Source: Microbacterium sp. TPD7012 (lineage in GTDB: Bacteria; Actinomycetota; Actinomycetes; Actinomycetales; Microbacteriaceae). From it: a stretch of DNA of 64,000 nt. The translations under genes and the position numbers were made by a program. The stretch is from contig NZ_QDFV01000002.1 in the NCBI RefSeq assembly GCF_003075395.1, positions 62,001-126,000 on the forward strand, written 5' to 3'. A model generated the notes under the pieces. It was not told the origin of the DNA. It was given only the letters and a program-made list of their open reading frames with translations, and made no database searches. Positions 41,544 through 52,600 of this stretch are shown piece after piece (position 1 is the stretch's first letter; every line of letters starts with the position of its first letter).

Positions 41544-42842
41544 ATGACAGAGCTGTCATCCGCCGCGAACGCGGCCGCGGTCGGCACCACCGGCTTCAAG
41601 GCGCCCGGGACCACCCCGCCGAAGACGCCGCGCGGCTACACGCCCGGCCTCGCCGCCGTGAACTTCGGCGTCTACCTCGCCCTCCTCACCCCGGTGATGG
41701 TGTCGATGGCGTTCAAGATCCAGCACATCGACCCGACCAACACCGAGGGGAGCCTCGGCCTCGTCATGGGCGTCGGCGCGGCCTTCGCGCTCATCGCGAA
41801 CCCTCTCGTCGGCCGACTCTCCGACCGCACGACCTCGCGCTGGGGCATGCGCCGCCCGTGGATCCTCGGCGGCGCGATCGTCGGACTCGGCGGTTTCGCC
41901 CTGATCGGCGTCGCGAGCTCCGTGCTCGTGGTGCTGATCGCCTGGTGCCTGGTGCAGGCCTCGATGAACGCGGTCCTCGCCGCCGCCAACGCCACACTGC
42001 CCGACCAGGTCCCGGTCTCGAGCCGCGGCAAGGTCTCGGGCATCATCGGCATCACCACGCCGATCGGCATCCTCGCGGGCAGCTTCCTCGTGAACTTCCT
42101 TCCGGGCGACTTCGAGCGGTTCTTCGTGCCCGGCGCGATCGCCCTCGTCCTCGTGATCGTCTTCGTCCTGCTGCTCAAGGACCGCCGCCTCGCCGAGAAG
42201 CCCGCCGACCGCTTCACCGTCGGCACCTTCTTCGGGTCGTTCGTCTTCAACCCGCGCAAGCACCCGGACTTCGGCTGGACCTGGCTCACCAAGTTCTTCG
42301 TCATGTTCGGCTACGCCGGCATCGCCACCTTCCTGCCGCTGTACCTCGTGACCAAGTTCGGCCTCGACGAGCAGGGCGCGGTCGGCATCATCCTCGCCGC
42401 GAACCTCGCCTCGATGGCCGCGATGGCGATCTCCTCGCCGCTGGGCGGGTTCCTCTCCGACAAGATCGGCAAGCGTCGCCCGTTCGTCGCCGTCGCCGGA
42501 CTCATCATGGTCGTCGGCCTCGTCATCCTCGCCGTCGCCCCCGACATCACGACCGTGATCGTGGCGCAGGCGATCATCGGTCTCGGCGCGGGTTCGTTCC
42601 TCTCCGTCGACCTCGCTCTCGCGACCGAGGTCCTCCCGAACCCCGACGACGTGGCGAAGGACCTCGGCGTGCTGAACATCGCCAACGCCCTGCCGCAGTC
42701 GATCGCCCCAGCCATCGCTCCCGGCATCATCGCGCTGGGCGCGGCCACGCCGCTCGGCGGATACACCACCTGGTACCTGTTCGGCGCGCTCGTCGCGCTG
42801 GCCGGCGCCGTTCTCGTCTACCGCATCAAGGGAGTCAAGTGA
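41544..42842 (+). CDS. MFS sugar transporter (GPH/SLC45-like)
   Basis: 432 residues with about 12 membrane helices. The loop GRLSDRTTSRWGMRRPWILG between helices 2 and 3 is typical of glycoside-pentoside-hexuronide and sucrose-type MFS carriers, and GGFLSDKIGKRRPF repeats the motif in the second half. GAAAGG lies 6 nt before the ATG. The gene overlaps the GH3 gene, so a beta-glucoside is the likely cargo. Confidence 0.88.
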   Translation: MTELSSAANAAAVGTTGFKAPGTTPPKTPRGYTPGLAAVNFGVYLALLTPVMVSMAFKIQHIDPTNTEGSLGLVMGVGAAFALIANPLVGRLSDRTTSRWGMRRPWILGGAIVGLGGFALIGVASSVLVVLIAWCLVQASMNAVLAAANATLPDQVPVSSRGKVSGIIGITTPIGILAGSFLVNFLPGDFERFFVPGAIALVLVIVFVLLLKDRRLAEKPADRFTVGTFFGSFVFNPRKHPDFGWTWLTKFFVMFGYAGIATFLPLYLVTKFGLDEQGAVGIILAANLASMAAMAISSPLGGFLSDKIGKRRPFVAVAGLIMVVGLVILAVAPDITTVIVAQAIIGLGAGSFLSVDLALATEVLPNPDDVAKDLGVLNIANALPQSIAPAIAPGIIALGAATPLGGYTTWYLFGALVALAGAVLVYRIKGVK

Positions 42843-44608
42843 CCATCTCGGGCACCACCACCACGACCACCGTCCGCCCCTGGCTCGATGCCGACCTGCC
42901 GGTCGACGAGAGGGTGCAGCTGCTTCTCGACGAGATGACCATCGAGGAGAAGGCGGGACTCTTCTTCCACACGATGATCGCGATCGGCGATCTCGAGGAG
43001 CCGAACCCCGTCTTCGCGACGCCCTCTGCGCGCGAGTTCCTCGAGACGAAGCAGATGACGCACTTCAACCTGCTCGGCGCCGCGCCCACCGGCCGGGAGA
43101 TCGCGGCCTGGCAGAACGCGCTGCAGCGGCTCGCGGCATCCACCCGCCTCGGCATCCCTGTGACGCTGTCGACCGATCCGCGCCACTCGTTCAGCGAGAA
43201 CCCCGGCGCCTCGATCCTCGCCGGGCCCTTCTCGCAGTGGCCCGAGACCCTCGGTCTCGCGGCGATCGGCGACGAGGCGCTGGTCGAGCGGTTCGCCGAC
43301 ATCGCCCGCCAGGAGTACACGGCGGTCGGACTGCGCGTCGCGCTGCACCCGCAGGTCGACCTCGCGACCGAGCCGCGCTGGGCACGCCAGACGGCGACGT
43401 TCGGAGAGGATGCCGAGCTGTCGGGCAGGCTCGGCGCCGCCTACATCCGCGGGTTCCAGGGGGAGGCCTTCGGGCCTGGCTCGGTCTCGACCATGACGAA
43501 GCACTTCCCCGGAGGCGGACCGCAGAAGGACGGCGAGGACCCGCACTTCCCGTACGGCCGCGAGCAGGTCTACCCCGGCGGGGAGTTCGAGCTGCACCTG
43601 AAGCCGTTCGAAGACGCGCTCGCCGCCGGCACCCGCCAGATGATGCCGTACTACGGGATGCCGGTCGGCACCGAGTATGAGGAGGTCGGCTTCGGCTTCA
43701 ACAAGTCGATCATCACCGGACTCCTGCGCGAGCGCTACGGCTTCGACGGTCTCGTCTGCACCGACTGGGGGCTGATCAGCGACTCCGAGATCTTCGGCCA
43801 GCCGTTCCCCGCCCGCGCGTGGGGCGTCGAGGATCTGACACCGCGTCAGCGGATGAAGAAGGTGCTGGATGCCGGAGCCGACCAGTTCGGCGGAGAGGCG
43901 AACCCCGAGCTGCTGCTCGAGCTCGTCGCCGACGGCGAGATCACCGAGGAACGGATCGACGTCTCCGCCCGGCGGATCCTCCGGGAGAAGTTCGAGCTGG
44001 GGCTCTTCGAGAATCCCTTCGTCGACGAGGATGCCGCCGATGAGGTCGTCGGCCGCGCCGACTTCCGCGCCGCAGGAGAAGAAGCGCAGCGCGCGTCGAT
44101 CACGGTGCTCACCAACGACGGGGCCCTGCCGTTCGCGCGAGGTCTGAAGCTGTACGTCGAGGGGATCGCCGCCGAGGTCGCGGCATCCTTCGGCGAGGTC
44201 GTCGCGACGCCGGCCGAGGCCGATCTCGCGATCATCCGCCTGCAGGCCCCGTTCGAGGAGCGGGAGACGATGTTCGAGAACTTCTTCCACGCCGGGTCGC
44301 TCGACTTCGCCGACGACGCGGTCGCCCACGTACGCGAGGTCGCATCCGTCGTTCCGACGGTGGTCGATGTGCTCGCCGACCGCCCGCCCGTCCTCACCCC
44401 GATCACGGATGCCGTCGCGGCGGTCACCGTGAACTGGGGCGCTTCGGCAGCAGCTCTCCTCGACGTGCTGAGCGGTGCCGTCGCCGCGCGGGGGAAGCTC
44501 CCCTTCGATCTCCCGCGGTCGATGGCAGCCGTCGAGGCCTCGCGTCCCGACGTGCCGTTCGACACCGCCGATCCGCTGTTCCGCTTCGGGCACGGCCTCG
44601 CGCTCTGA
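42839..44608 (+). CDS. Glycoside hydrolase family 3 (beta-glucosidase-like)
   Basis: 589 residues. The GH3 TIM-barrel has the conserved TMTKHFPGGG and the nucleophile Asp in DGLVCTDWGLISDSE. A shortened second domain (RASITVLTNDGALPF to the end) lacks the usual C-terminal FnIII domain, making this a compact GH3. No signal peptide, so the enzyme is cytoplasmic and cleaves what the MFS carrier imports. GTG start overlaps the carrier stop, with AAGGGAG upstream. Confidence 0.9.
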   Translation: MTISGTTTTTTVRPWLDADLPVDERVQLLLDEMTIEEKAGLFFHTMIAIGDLEEPNPVFATPSAREFLETKQMTHFNLLGAAPTGREIAAWQNALQRLAASTRLGIPVTLSTDPRHSFSENPGASILAGPFSQWPETLGLAAIGDEALVERFADIARQEYTAVGLRVALHPQVDLATEPRWARQTATFGEDAELSGRLGAAYIRGFQGEAFGPGSVSTMTKHFPGGGPQKDGEDPHFPYGREQVYPGGEFELHLKPFEDALAAGTRQMMPYYGMPVGTEYEEVGFGFNKSIITGLLRERYGFDGLVCTDWGLISDSEIFGQPFPARAWGVEDLTPRQRMKKVLDAGADQFGGEANPELLLELVADGEITEERIDVSARRILREKFELGLFENPFVDEDAADEVVGRADFRAAGEEAQRASITVLTNDGALPFARGLKLYVEGIAAEVAASFGEVVATPAEADLAIIRLQAPFEERETMFENFFHAGSLDFADDAVAHVREVASVVPTVVDVLADRPPVLTPITDAVAAVTVNWGASAAALLDVLSGAVAARGKLPFDLPRSMAAVEASRPDVPFDTADPLFRFGHGLAL

Positions 44609-44617
44609 CGCGAGGCT

Positions 44618-44660
44618 TCCGCGGATTGCCGGTTCCTGTCCGGAGCCGACAATCCGCGGA
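44618..44660. terminator. 19-bp hairpin after the GH3 gene
   Basis: TCCGCGGATTGCCGGTTCC pairs with 44642-44660 with two mismatches around a 5-nt loop. It stands 9 bp after the stop and before the acyl-CoA oxidase promoter. Confidence 0.7.
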
Positions 44661-44764
44661 CCCGGCGTCCCGGCGCTTCGTTAGAGGATCGGTACAGTCG
44701 ACTTCACGGAGATTTGTCGCAGACCTACCATGGGAGCATCCCTACTTCTCCCTGGAGGAATGCC

Positions 44765-46849
44765 ATGGTCGACGCCGCCGTCCGTCCTTCGACGACACCC
44801 GCCGAGCCGCAGGATGCGGCGCACACCCCGCAGATCGATGTCGCCGCCGTCAATGACGCGCTGATGGGCACCTGGGCAGACACGCGCCGCGAGGCGCGCG
44901 AGATGATCAAGGACTCCGCCTTCTGGCGAAAGGACGAGCTCGGCAAGGACGAGCACCGCGAGCGCGTCCTCAGCCAGCTGCACCTGCTGGTCGAGAACAA
45001 GGCCGTGCACCGGGCCTTCCCGAAGTCGCTCGGCGGCGAGGAGAACAACGGCGCCAACATCGCCGGGTTCGAGGAGCTCGTGGTCGCCGACCCGAGCCTG
45101 CAGATCAAGTCGGGCGTCCAGTGGGGGCTGTTCGGGTCGGCGATCCTGCAGCTCGGCACGAAGGAGCACCACGAGAAGTGGCTGCCCGGCGTCATGGACC
45201 TGTCGATCCCCGGGGCCTTCGCGATGACCGAGATCGGCCATGGCTCCGATGTCGCGGCCGTCGGCACGACCGCGACGTACGATCCTGCGACCGAGGAGTT
45301 CGTCATCCACACGCCGTTCCGCGCGGCGACGAAGGAGTACCTCGGCAACGCCGCACTGCACGGCATCGCGGCGACCGTGTTCGCGCAACTCATCACGAAC
45401 GGCGTCAATCACGGCGTGCACTGCTTCTACGTGCCGCTGCGCGGCGAGGACGGCGACGATCTTCCCGGCATCGGCCGTGAGGACGACGGCCTCAAGGGCG
45501 GGCTCAACGGCATCGACAACGGCCGGCTCTCGTTCGACCAGGTCCGCATCCCGCGCACCAATCTGCTGAACCGCTACGGCGACGTCGCCGCCGACGGCAC
45601 CTACTCGAGCGCGATCGACAGCCCCGGTCGCCGTTTCTTCACGATGCTCGGCACCCTCGTGCAGGGGCGGGTCTCGCTCGACGGCGCGGCCAACTGGGCA
45701 TCCGCCCTCGCACTGAAGATCGCGATCACCTACGCGACCCAGCGCCGCCAGTTCGACGGCGCCGACGGGCAGGAGGTCGTGCTGCTCGACTACGGCAAGC
45801 ACCAGCGCCGGCTGCTTCCGCGTCTCGCCACCACGTACGCGCAGATCTTCGCGCACGACGAGTTCCTGCAGAAGTTCGACGGCGTCTTCTCGGGTCGCAT
45901 CGACACCCCGGCCGACCGCGAAGACCTCGAGACGCTCGCGGCGGCCCTCAAGCCGCTGTCGACCTGGCACGCGCTCGACACCCTGCAGGAGGCGCGCGAG
46001 GCCTGCGGCGGCGCGGGCTTCATGTTCGAGAACCGCCTCGTCGGACTCCGCGCCGACCTCGACATTTACGTCACCTTCGAGGGTGACAACAACGTCCTGT
46101 TGCAGCTGGTCGGCAAGCGTCTGCTCACCGACTACGCCCAGCAGTTCAAGGGCAAGGATGCCGCGGCGCTGGCGAAGTTCGCCGTCGGCATGACCGCCGG
46201 CAAGGTCTTCCACGGCGCAGGCCTCCGTCAGCTCGGTCAGGCCGTGTCCGACTTCGGCCAGGTGTCGCGGTCGGTCGAGCGCGGCCTCCGCGAGGAGCAG
46301 CAGCACGATCTGCTCGCCGGCCGCGTGCAGCAGATGGTGGCGGACATCGCGAGCCGGCTGCGTCCCGGCGCGAAGGACAAGGCGCTCGGCGCCCGCCTCT
46401 TCAACGAGAACCAGGCCGAGCTCATCGAGGCGGCCCGCGCGCACGGAGAGCTGCTCCAGTGGGAGGCCTTCACCGACGCCGTGCACGAGATCGAGGATGC
46501 CGACACCAAGAAGGTGCTCACCTGGCTGCGCGACCTCTTCGGCCTGCAGCTGATCGAGAAGCACCTCGCCTGGCACCTGATCAACGGCCGCCTGTCGACC
46601 CAGCGCGCCGCCGCCGTATCGAGCTACATCGACCGCCTGTGCGCGCGACTGCGCCCCTACGCCCTCGACCTCGTCGATGCGTTCGGGTACGAGCCCGAGC
46701 ACGTGCGTGCGCCCATCGCGAGCGGCATCGAGAAGCAGCGTCAGGACGAGGCGCGCGCGTACTACGCCGACCTCGAGGCGTCGGGCCAGGCTCCGGTGCG
46801 CGAGAAGAAGGTCAAGCGAGAGCCGCTGGGCGACCTCAAGCAGCGCTGA
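44765..46849 (+). CDS. Acyl-CoA oxidase/dehydrogenase-family flavoenzyme
   Basis: 694 residues, the length of acyl-CoA oxidases, not of 380-residue dehydrogenases. Blocks: FAMTEIGHGSDVAAVGTTAT, TPFRAATKEYLGNAALHG, and YVTFEGDNNVLLQLVGKRLL, where Glu is the catalytic base. The C-terminal half is the extra helical domain of oxidases. It would oxidise a fatty acyl-CoA using FAD and either O2 or ETF. GGAGG lies 6 nt before the ATG; a frame-open ATG upstream (44714) lacks an RBS. Confidence 0.9.
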   Translation: MVDAAVRPSTTPAEPQDAAHTPQIDVAAVNDALMGTWADTRREAREMIKDSAFWRKDELGKDEHRERVLSQLHLLVENKAVHRAFPKSLGGEENNGANIAGFEELVVADPSLQIKSGVQWGLFGSAILQLGTKEHHEKWLPGVMDLSIPGAFAMTEIGHGSDVAAVGTTATYDPATEEFVIHTPFRAATKEYLGNAALHGIAATVFAQLITNGVNHGVHCFYVPLRGEDGDDLPGIGREDDGLKGGLNGIDNGRLSFDQVRIPRTNLLNRYGDVAADGTYSSAIDSPGRRFFTMLGTLVQGRVSLDGAANWASALALKIAITYATQRRQFDGADGQEVVLLDYGKHQRRLLPRLATTYAQIFAHDEFLQKFDGVFSGRIDTPADREDLETLAAALKPLSTWHALDTLQEAREACGGAGFMFENRLVGLRADLDIYVTFEGDNNVLLQLVGKRLLTDYAQQFKGKDAAALAKFAVGMTAGKVFHGAGLRQLGQAVSDFGQVSRSVERGLREEQQHDLLAGRVQQMVADIASRLRPGAKDKALGARLFNENQAELIEAARAHGELLQWEAFTDAVHEIEDADTKKVLTWLRDLFGLQLIEKHLAWHLINGRLSTQRAAAVSSYIDRLCARLRPYALDLVDAFGYEPEHVRAPIASGIEKQRQDEARAYYADLEASGQAPVREKKVKREPLGDLKQR

Positions 46850-46861
46850 TCGCGCCGGGCG

Positions 46862-47815
46862 TCAGATGCCCGCGGCCGGCGGGTACTGCGGTGGGTACGG
46901 CGGCGCAGGAACGGGCGGATAGCCGGCGGCCGGGAACGGCGACTCGCCCGTTCCCGCCGCCGTCGACATCGCCTGCTTCCGGACGCGCAGCAGCACCGCG
47001 GTGAAGGCGAGATAGACCAGCGCGACCGCCGTCCCCACTCCGAGGATCAGCAGCTGAGGAAGCGTTCGGCCGACCATCGGGATCCGCCCGACCATCATGA
47101 AGACCGCGTCGGGGACGAGCACGAGCAGACCGAGCAGCAGCAGGACCGCTGCCGGCAGCACCAGCGCGAACGTCGACCACCGCGTGGCGAACACCCCGGC
47201 GACGGAGAGCAGCGTCCCGAGCAGCACGGCGGCAGCGGCATCCGGCAGGAAGTCGAACCGGAACTGCTGGAGCGCGGTGAACTGACCGCGGGCGATGCCC
47301 CACGACAGCAGCCAGATCCCCGCCGCGAGGAGGACCGGCGCGGCCACGAGGCCGATGATCGAGAGACCGGTCGCGGTCCGCTGGGGGCAGTGGCGCACGA
47401 TCGCGAGCACGATGCCCATCGCTCCGAGCGCCGGGAGCAGGACCAGCGGGATGCCGTAGGTGAGGCCGTCGAGCCACTCGCGCGGGAGGATCGGCCCCAG
47501 CATCCGATACGACTCCAGCAGCAGCGCCGGCAGGAGCGCGAGCAGGAGCGGCACGACCGCCATCACCCCCGCGGCGATCAGGCCAGCCGAGCTCCAGATG
47601 CCGGTCAGCACCACGGCGATCAGGAGCAGGATGCCGAGCGCCTGAAGGAGCGTCGGCATCATCAGCGAGCCGAAGCCGTCGCGGGCGCCGCCGTACTGGA
47701 AGTAGGTCATGAGCCATGACGTGCCGCCGCTGGAGAGCAGCCCCACGGCGACCGGTGTGACGATCACCGCGATGACGACGGTGATCAGACGAGCGAGCGT
47801 GCGGGATCCGCGCAT
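46862..47815 (-). CDS. Polytopic membrane protein of unknown function
   Basis: 317 residues with about eight hydrophobic segments (LITVVIAVIVTPVAVGLL, LLQALGILLLIAVVLTGIW, VVPLLLALLPALLL and others) and a Pro/Tyr-rich cytoplasmic tail (GYPPVPAPPYPPQYPPAAGI). I recognise no family. It is convergent with the acyl-CoA oxidase gene (12 bp gap) and divergent from the alcohol dehydrogenase gene. The Pro-rich tail is common on actinobacterial membrane proteins and gives no functional clue. Confidence 0.8.
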   Translation of the reverse strand: MRGSRTLARLITVVIAVIVTPVAVGLLSSGGTSWLMTYFQYGGARDGFGSLMMPTLLQALGILLLIAVVLTGIWSSAGLIAAGVMAVVPLLLALLPALLLESYRMLGPILPREWLDGLTYGIPLVLLPALGAMGIVLAIVRHCPQRTATGLSIIGLVAAPVLLAAGIWLLSWGIARGQFTALQQFRFDFLPDAAAAVLLGTLLSVAGVFATRWSTFALVLPAAVLLLLGLLVLVPDAVFMMVGRIPMVGRTLPQLLILGVGTAVALVYLAFTAVLLRVRKQAMSTAAGTGESPFPAAGYPPVPAPPYPPQYPPAAGI

Positions 47816-47904
47816 GATGACTTCCCCCTCCGGAGTCTCGGTCCACCGTATCGACTCCGCGTGCGGTGGGTAGTCTCGAAGGACCGCACACCCGAGGAGC
47901 CCGC

Positions 47905-48951
47905 ATGACCCGCGTCCACGCCTACGCCGCCCCCAGCGAAGCCGCCCCGCTCGAGAAGACCGTCATCGAGCGCCGTGAGCTCGGCCCGCACGATGTGCTG
48001 ATCGACATCGCGTTCGCCGGCATCTGCCACTCCGACATCCACACCGTGCAGGGCGACTGGGGGCCGCAGCAGTACCCGCTCGCCCCCGGACACGAGATCA
48101 CCGGCACCGTCGCGGCCGTCGGCGCCGAGGTGACGAAGCACGCCGTGGGCGACCGGGTCGGCGTGGGCTGCCTGGTGAACTCGTGCGGAGAATGCCGCAA
48201 CTGCCTGCGCGGCGACGAGCAGTTCTGCACCGAGGGCGCGATCTTCACGTACGGCGCGACCGACCGCGACGGCACCGTCACCCAGGGCGGCTACTCCGAG
48301 CAGGTCGTCGTGACGGAGTCGTTCGTGCTCCGCATCCCCGACGGGTTGGCGCTCGACGTGGCAGCACCCCTGCTGTGCGCGGGCATCACGACGTACTCGC
48401 CGCTGAAGCACTGGAACGTCGGCCCCGGCACCCGTGTCGCGGTGGTGGGGCTCGGCGGACTCGGCCACATGGGGGTGCAGATCGCGCACGCCCTCGGCGC
48501 CGAGGTGACCGTGCTCTCGCAGACGCTGAGCAAGAAGGACGACGGCCTCCGGCTCGGCGCCGACGACTACCGGGCGACGAGCGATCGGCAGACCTTCCGC
48601 GAGCTGCGCAGCTCCTTCGATGTCATCCTCAACACGGTGAGCGCCGTGATCGACATGCGCTCGTACCTGAGCCTGCTCGACGTCGGCGGCACCATGGTGT
48701 GCGTCGGCGCGCCGGCGGAACCGCTGCCCGTGCAGGTCATGTCGCTGATCGGCGGTCGGCGCTCGCTGGCGGGATCGAACATCGGCGGCATCGCCGAGAC
48801 CCAGGAGATGCTCGACTTCTGCGCCGCGCACGGCATCGCCGCGGAGATCGAGGTGATCCCGGCATCCGAGATCAACGCCGCCTACGAGCGGGTGCTGGCG
48901 TCCGACGTCCGCTACCGGTTCGTGATCGACGCCGCGACGTTCAGCGAGTGA
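47905..48951 (+). CDS. Zinc-dependent alcohol dehydrogenase (YahK/cinnamyl-alcohol type)
   Basis: 348 residues. Catalytic zinc ligands Cys and His-Glu lie in [13 protein letters not shown] and APGHEITG; the structural zinc cluster is [15 protein letters not shown]. The cofactor motif is [13 protein letters not shown]. The family reduces a wide range of aldehydes with NADPH. GAGGAG lies 5 nt before the ATG. It stands alone, so no pathway can be assigned. Confidence 0.93.
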   Translation: MTRVHAYAAPSEAAPLEKTVIERRELGPHDVLIDIAFAGICHSDIHTVQGDWGPQQYPLAPGHEITGTVAAVGAEVTKHAVGDRVGVGCLVNSCGECRNCLRGDEQFCTEGAIFTYGATDRDGTVTQGGYSEQVVVTESFVLRIPDGLALDVAAPLLCAGITTYSPLKHWNVGPGTRVAVVGLGGLGHMGVQIAHALGAEVTVLSQTLSKKDDGLRLGADDYRATSDRQTFRELRSSFDVILNTVSAVIDMRSYLSLLDVGGTMVCVGAPAEPLPVQVMSLIGGRRSLAGSNIGGIAETQEMLDFCAAHGIAAEIEVIPASEINAAYERVLASDVRYRFVIDAATFSE

Positions 48952-48979
48952 TGTCGGTCGTCGCGGGTAGCCTCGCCGC

Positions 48980-49549
48980 ATGACCTCCCTCCTCGCGGGC
49001 CCCGACTCCCGCGCCCGCTGCGCGTGGGTCGGCGACGACGACGAGTACCGGCGCTATCACGACGAGGAATGGGGCACGGCGCTGCACGGCGACCGGGCCC
49101 TGTTCGAGAAGATGGCGCTGGAGGGGTTCCAGGCCGGTCTCTCGTGGATCACGATCCTGCGCAAGAGACCGCGATTCCGCGAGGTGTTCGCCGGTTTCGA
49201 GCCCGAGGTCGTCGCGGAGTTCGGGGAGTCCGACGTGGAGCGGCTGATGACGGATGCCGGGATCATCCGCAACCGGGCGAAGATCGAGGCCACGATCGGC
49301 AATGCGCGGATCGTCCGCGGCATGGCCGACGGCGAGCTCGACGAGCTGATGTGGTCGTTCGCGCCGCCGGCATCCGGGGTCCGTCCGGCGACGATGGCCG
49401 ACGTCCCGGCCGTCACGCCGGAGTCGACCGCGTTGAGCAAGGAGCTGCGCCGCCGGGGGTTCCGGTTCGTCGGCCCCACGACCATGTACGCGCTCATGCA
49501 GTCGGCGGGAATGGTCGACGATCACCTGGCAGGCTGCTGGCGCGCCTGA
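48980..49549 (+). CDS. tag: DNA-3-methyladenine glycosylase I
   Basis: 189 residues. Motifs match Tag: RCAWVGDDDEYRRYHDEEWG, FEKMALEGFQAGLSWITIL, and the C-terminal VDDHLAGCW, where His and Cys complete the zinc site begun by the N-terminal Cys and His. It removes 3-methyladenine from alkylated DNA. Single gene, 28 bp after the alcohol dehydrogenase gene. Confidence 0.96.
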   Translation: MTSLLAGPDSRARCAWVGDDDEYRRYHDEEWGTALHGDRALFEKMALEGFQAGLSWITILRKRPRFREVFAGFEPEVVAEFGESDVERLMTDAGIIRNRAKIEATIGNARIVRGMADGELDELMWSFAPPASGVRPATMADVPAVTPESTALSKELRRRGFRFVGPTTMYALMQSAGMVDDHLAGCWRA

Positions 49550-49558
49550 CGCCTGCAG

Positions 49559-49578
49559 GATGGGCAGATCAGCCCATC
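49559..49578 (+). terminator. Short hairpin after tag
   Basis: GATGGGC (49559-49565) and GCCCATC (49572-49578) with a 6-nt loop, 10 bp after the stop. Weak on its own. The start of the next large gene lies about 100 bp downstream. Confidence 0.3.
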
Positions 49579-49680
49579 GAACGATGTTCCGGCGCGCGGT
49601 TAGGATGAACGGGTGCGTTGTGGGGCTGTCGTGCCCTGCACGGAAGTGTCGAAGTGTGTCGACCCTGGGGGGAACCGGGT

Positions 49681-52600
49681 ATGAAGGCGTTGTCGTGGAT
49701 GAGGGCGCGGCCGAAGATGCTGGCGTCTGCCGCCGGTGTCACCGTCGGCGTGATCGCCATCACGACGATGGCGCTCACGTATGAGGGCTTTCCGACCACC
49801 AAGGTCGATCTGAACGACGGCGGCGTCTGGATCACCAAGACGTCGGGCCTGCTCGTCGGGCACTTCAACCACGAGTCGACCGTCCTCGACGGAGGTCTGC
49901 GCACCGCCGGCGAGGACTACGACATCGTCCAGGACGCCGCGAACGTGCTCGTGGTCGACGAGGGAGCCTCGACCGTCACGGCGGTCGACCCGGCTCGGGT
50001 CTCGCTGGGGGACTCCGCCGGAATCCCGAGCTCCGCCAAGGTGGCGATGGGCCTTCAGACCGCCGCCATCCTCGACAAGAAGTCCGGCGACCTGTGGGTC
50101 GTTCCGGTCAAGGGCATCGCCTCGTTCGAGATCGAGGCCGCCGACCCGGTCGCAGAGCTCGGCGAGGGCGCGGACGTCGTCGTCGCCGAAGACGGCACGG
50201 TCTTCGCCCTGTCGAGCGCGAACGGCGAGGTCGTCACGGTCCCCGTCGACAACGAGGGCGAGCCCCTCGAGTCGTCCACCGCCTCGGTCGGCGAGCTCGA
50301 TGCGTCGAAGCCGGTGACCATCACCGCCGTCGGTCGAACCCCGGTGGTCCTGGAGACGGCATCCGGTGCGGTGCTGACACCCGGCGGATTCCGCACCGAG
50401 ATCCCCGACGCCGACGGCGCCGTGATCCAGCAGGCCTCGGCCGAGACGGATGCGGTCGCGGTCGCGACGGCATCCGCGCTGGTGCGCGTTCCGCTCGACG
50501 GCTCCGAGGTGACGACGACGGATGCCGGCGGCAAGGGCTCCCCGGCGGCTCCCGTGTGGCTGCAGGGCTGCACCTACGGCGCCTGGGGAGGCACCGGCGC
50601 GTTCGTGCGCGAGTGCGCAGGGTCGGCGAACGACGTCTCGGCCACGATCGAAGAGGCGCAGGAGTCGAAGAGCCTCGTCTTCCGTGTGAACCGCGACGTG
50701 ATCATCCTGAACGACGCCGTCGGCGGCGCGGCGTGGCTGGCCAACGAGAGCCTCCAGCGCGTCGACAACTGGAACGACCTCACCCCGCCCGAGGGCGAGA
50801 CCGAGAACGAGGACGACTCGACAGAGGAGACGGTCGAGACCACGCTCCCGGAGCGCAGCGAGATCAACACCGTGCCGATCGCCGAGGATGACTCGTTCGG
50901 CGTGCGGCCCGGCGCCTCGGCGCTGCTCCCGGTGATCGACAACGACAACGATCCGGACGGCGACGTCCTGGTCGCCGCGATGGCACAGGAGCAGCCGTCG
51001 ATCGGCACCGTCCAGCCGATCTACAACGGCGCCTCGCTGCAGATCGCCGTCGCCGAAGACGCTTCGGGCACGTCCACCTTCCAGTACGAGGTCGACGACG
51101 GCCGCGGCGGCAAGGACACCGCGACGGTCACGCTGTCGGTGCACGACGAGGGCACGAACGGCGCACCTACGCCCAAGCGCAAGACCTCGCTCACGGTCGA
51201 GACCGGCGGCACGGTGTCGTACAACATCCTCCCGGACTGGATCGACCCCGACGGCGACGACATCTACCTCAAGGACGTCGTCGCGGCCCCCGGTGACGAG
51301 GTCGATTTCAGCACCGACGGCCAGTTGACCTACAAGGCGACGGCCAGCCTGCAGGGCCGCAAGGACATCCAGGTCACGGTTGCCGACGGCTTCGGCGAGT
51401 ACGCCACGGCCACGGTCACCCTCGATGTGCGACCGCAGGGCACCACCAAGCCGAAGACGAACGCCGACCACGTGGTCACGCGTGTCGGCGAGCAGATCAC
51501 GGTCGCTCCGCTGGCGAACGACACCAGCTCCGGTCGGGAGCGCCTGCGTCTCGGCCGCGTCGACGAGGTCCCGGGTGCCACCGTGCTGCCCGACATCACC
51601 AACAACACCTTCAGCTTCACCGCGCCGACCGTCGGCGTGTACTACGTGCAGTACCTCGCGACCGCCGGCCCGGAGAACGGCGAGGGACTCGTCCGCATCG
51701 ACGTGACCGAGGCCGCCGAGGTGACCCTGCCGCCGGTCGCCGTGCGCGATGTGGCGCTGCTGCCCACCGGCGGCGACGCGCTCATCGGCGTGCTCAACAA
51801 CGACACCGACCCGTCCGGCGGCATCCTCGTCGTGCAGTCCGTCTCGGTCGAGCCCGGCACCGGCGTCTCGGTGTCGGTGCTCAACCACGAGACTCTCCGC
51901 ATCACCGACCAGGGCACCCTCGACGAGCAGGTCCGCATCGCGTATCGGATCTCCAACGGCGAGCAGTCCGCCGAGGGCGAGGTCGTCGTGGTGCCGATCC
52001 CGGCGCCCGAGGAGATCCTGCAGCCGGTCGCCAACCCCGACTCGGTGTACGTCCGCGCCGGCGATGTGGTGACGATCCCGGTGCTCGACAACGACACGCA
52101 TCCGAGCGACGACGCGCTGCACCTCGCCCCCGAGCTCATCGAGCCCTTCGTCGACCCGGAGGACGGCGAGGCCTTCGTGTCGCAGGACGAGGTGCGGTTC
52201 AAGGCCGGCGACGTCGCCAAGACCGTCTACCTGACCTACGAGGCCGTGGACTCCCGCCAGCAGAAGGCCGCCGGGTACGTGACCGTGCAGATCCTGCCGA
52301 TCGACGAGGAGACGAACGCGGCACCGCGGCCGCGCGATCTCGTGGCCCGCACGCTCGCGGGCACCGAGACCAACATCGCCGTGCCGCTCGACGGGATCGA
52401 CGCCGACGGCGACTCGGTCGAGCTCCTGGACATCGCGTCGAATCCGACGAAGGGGCGCATCACCGAGGTCGCGCAGGACTACTTCACCTACGAGGCGCTC
52501 GACGGAGCGACGGGTGTCGACGTCTTCAAGTACCGGGTGCGCGACCGTCTCGGCAAGGAGGGCACCGCCACGATCCGCGTGGGCATCGCCCCGGCCGAAG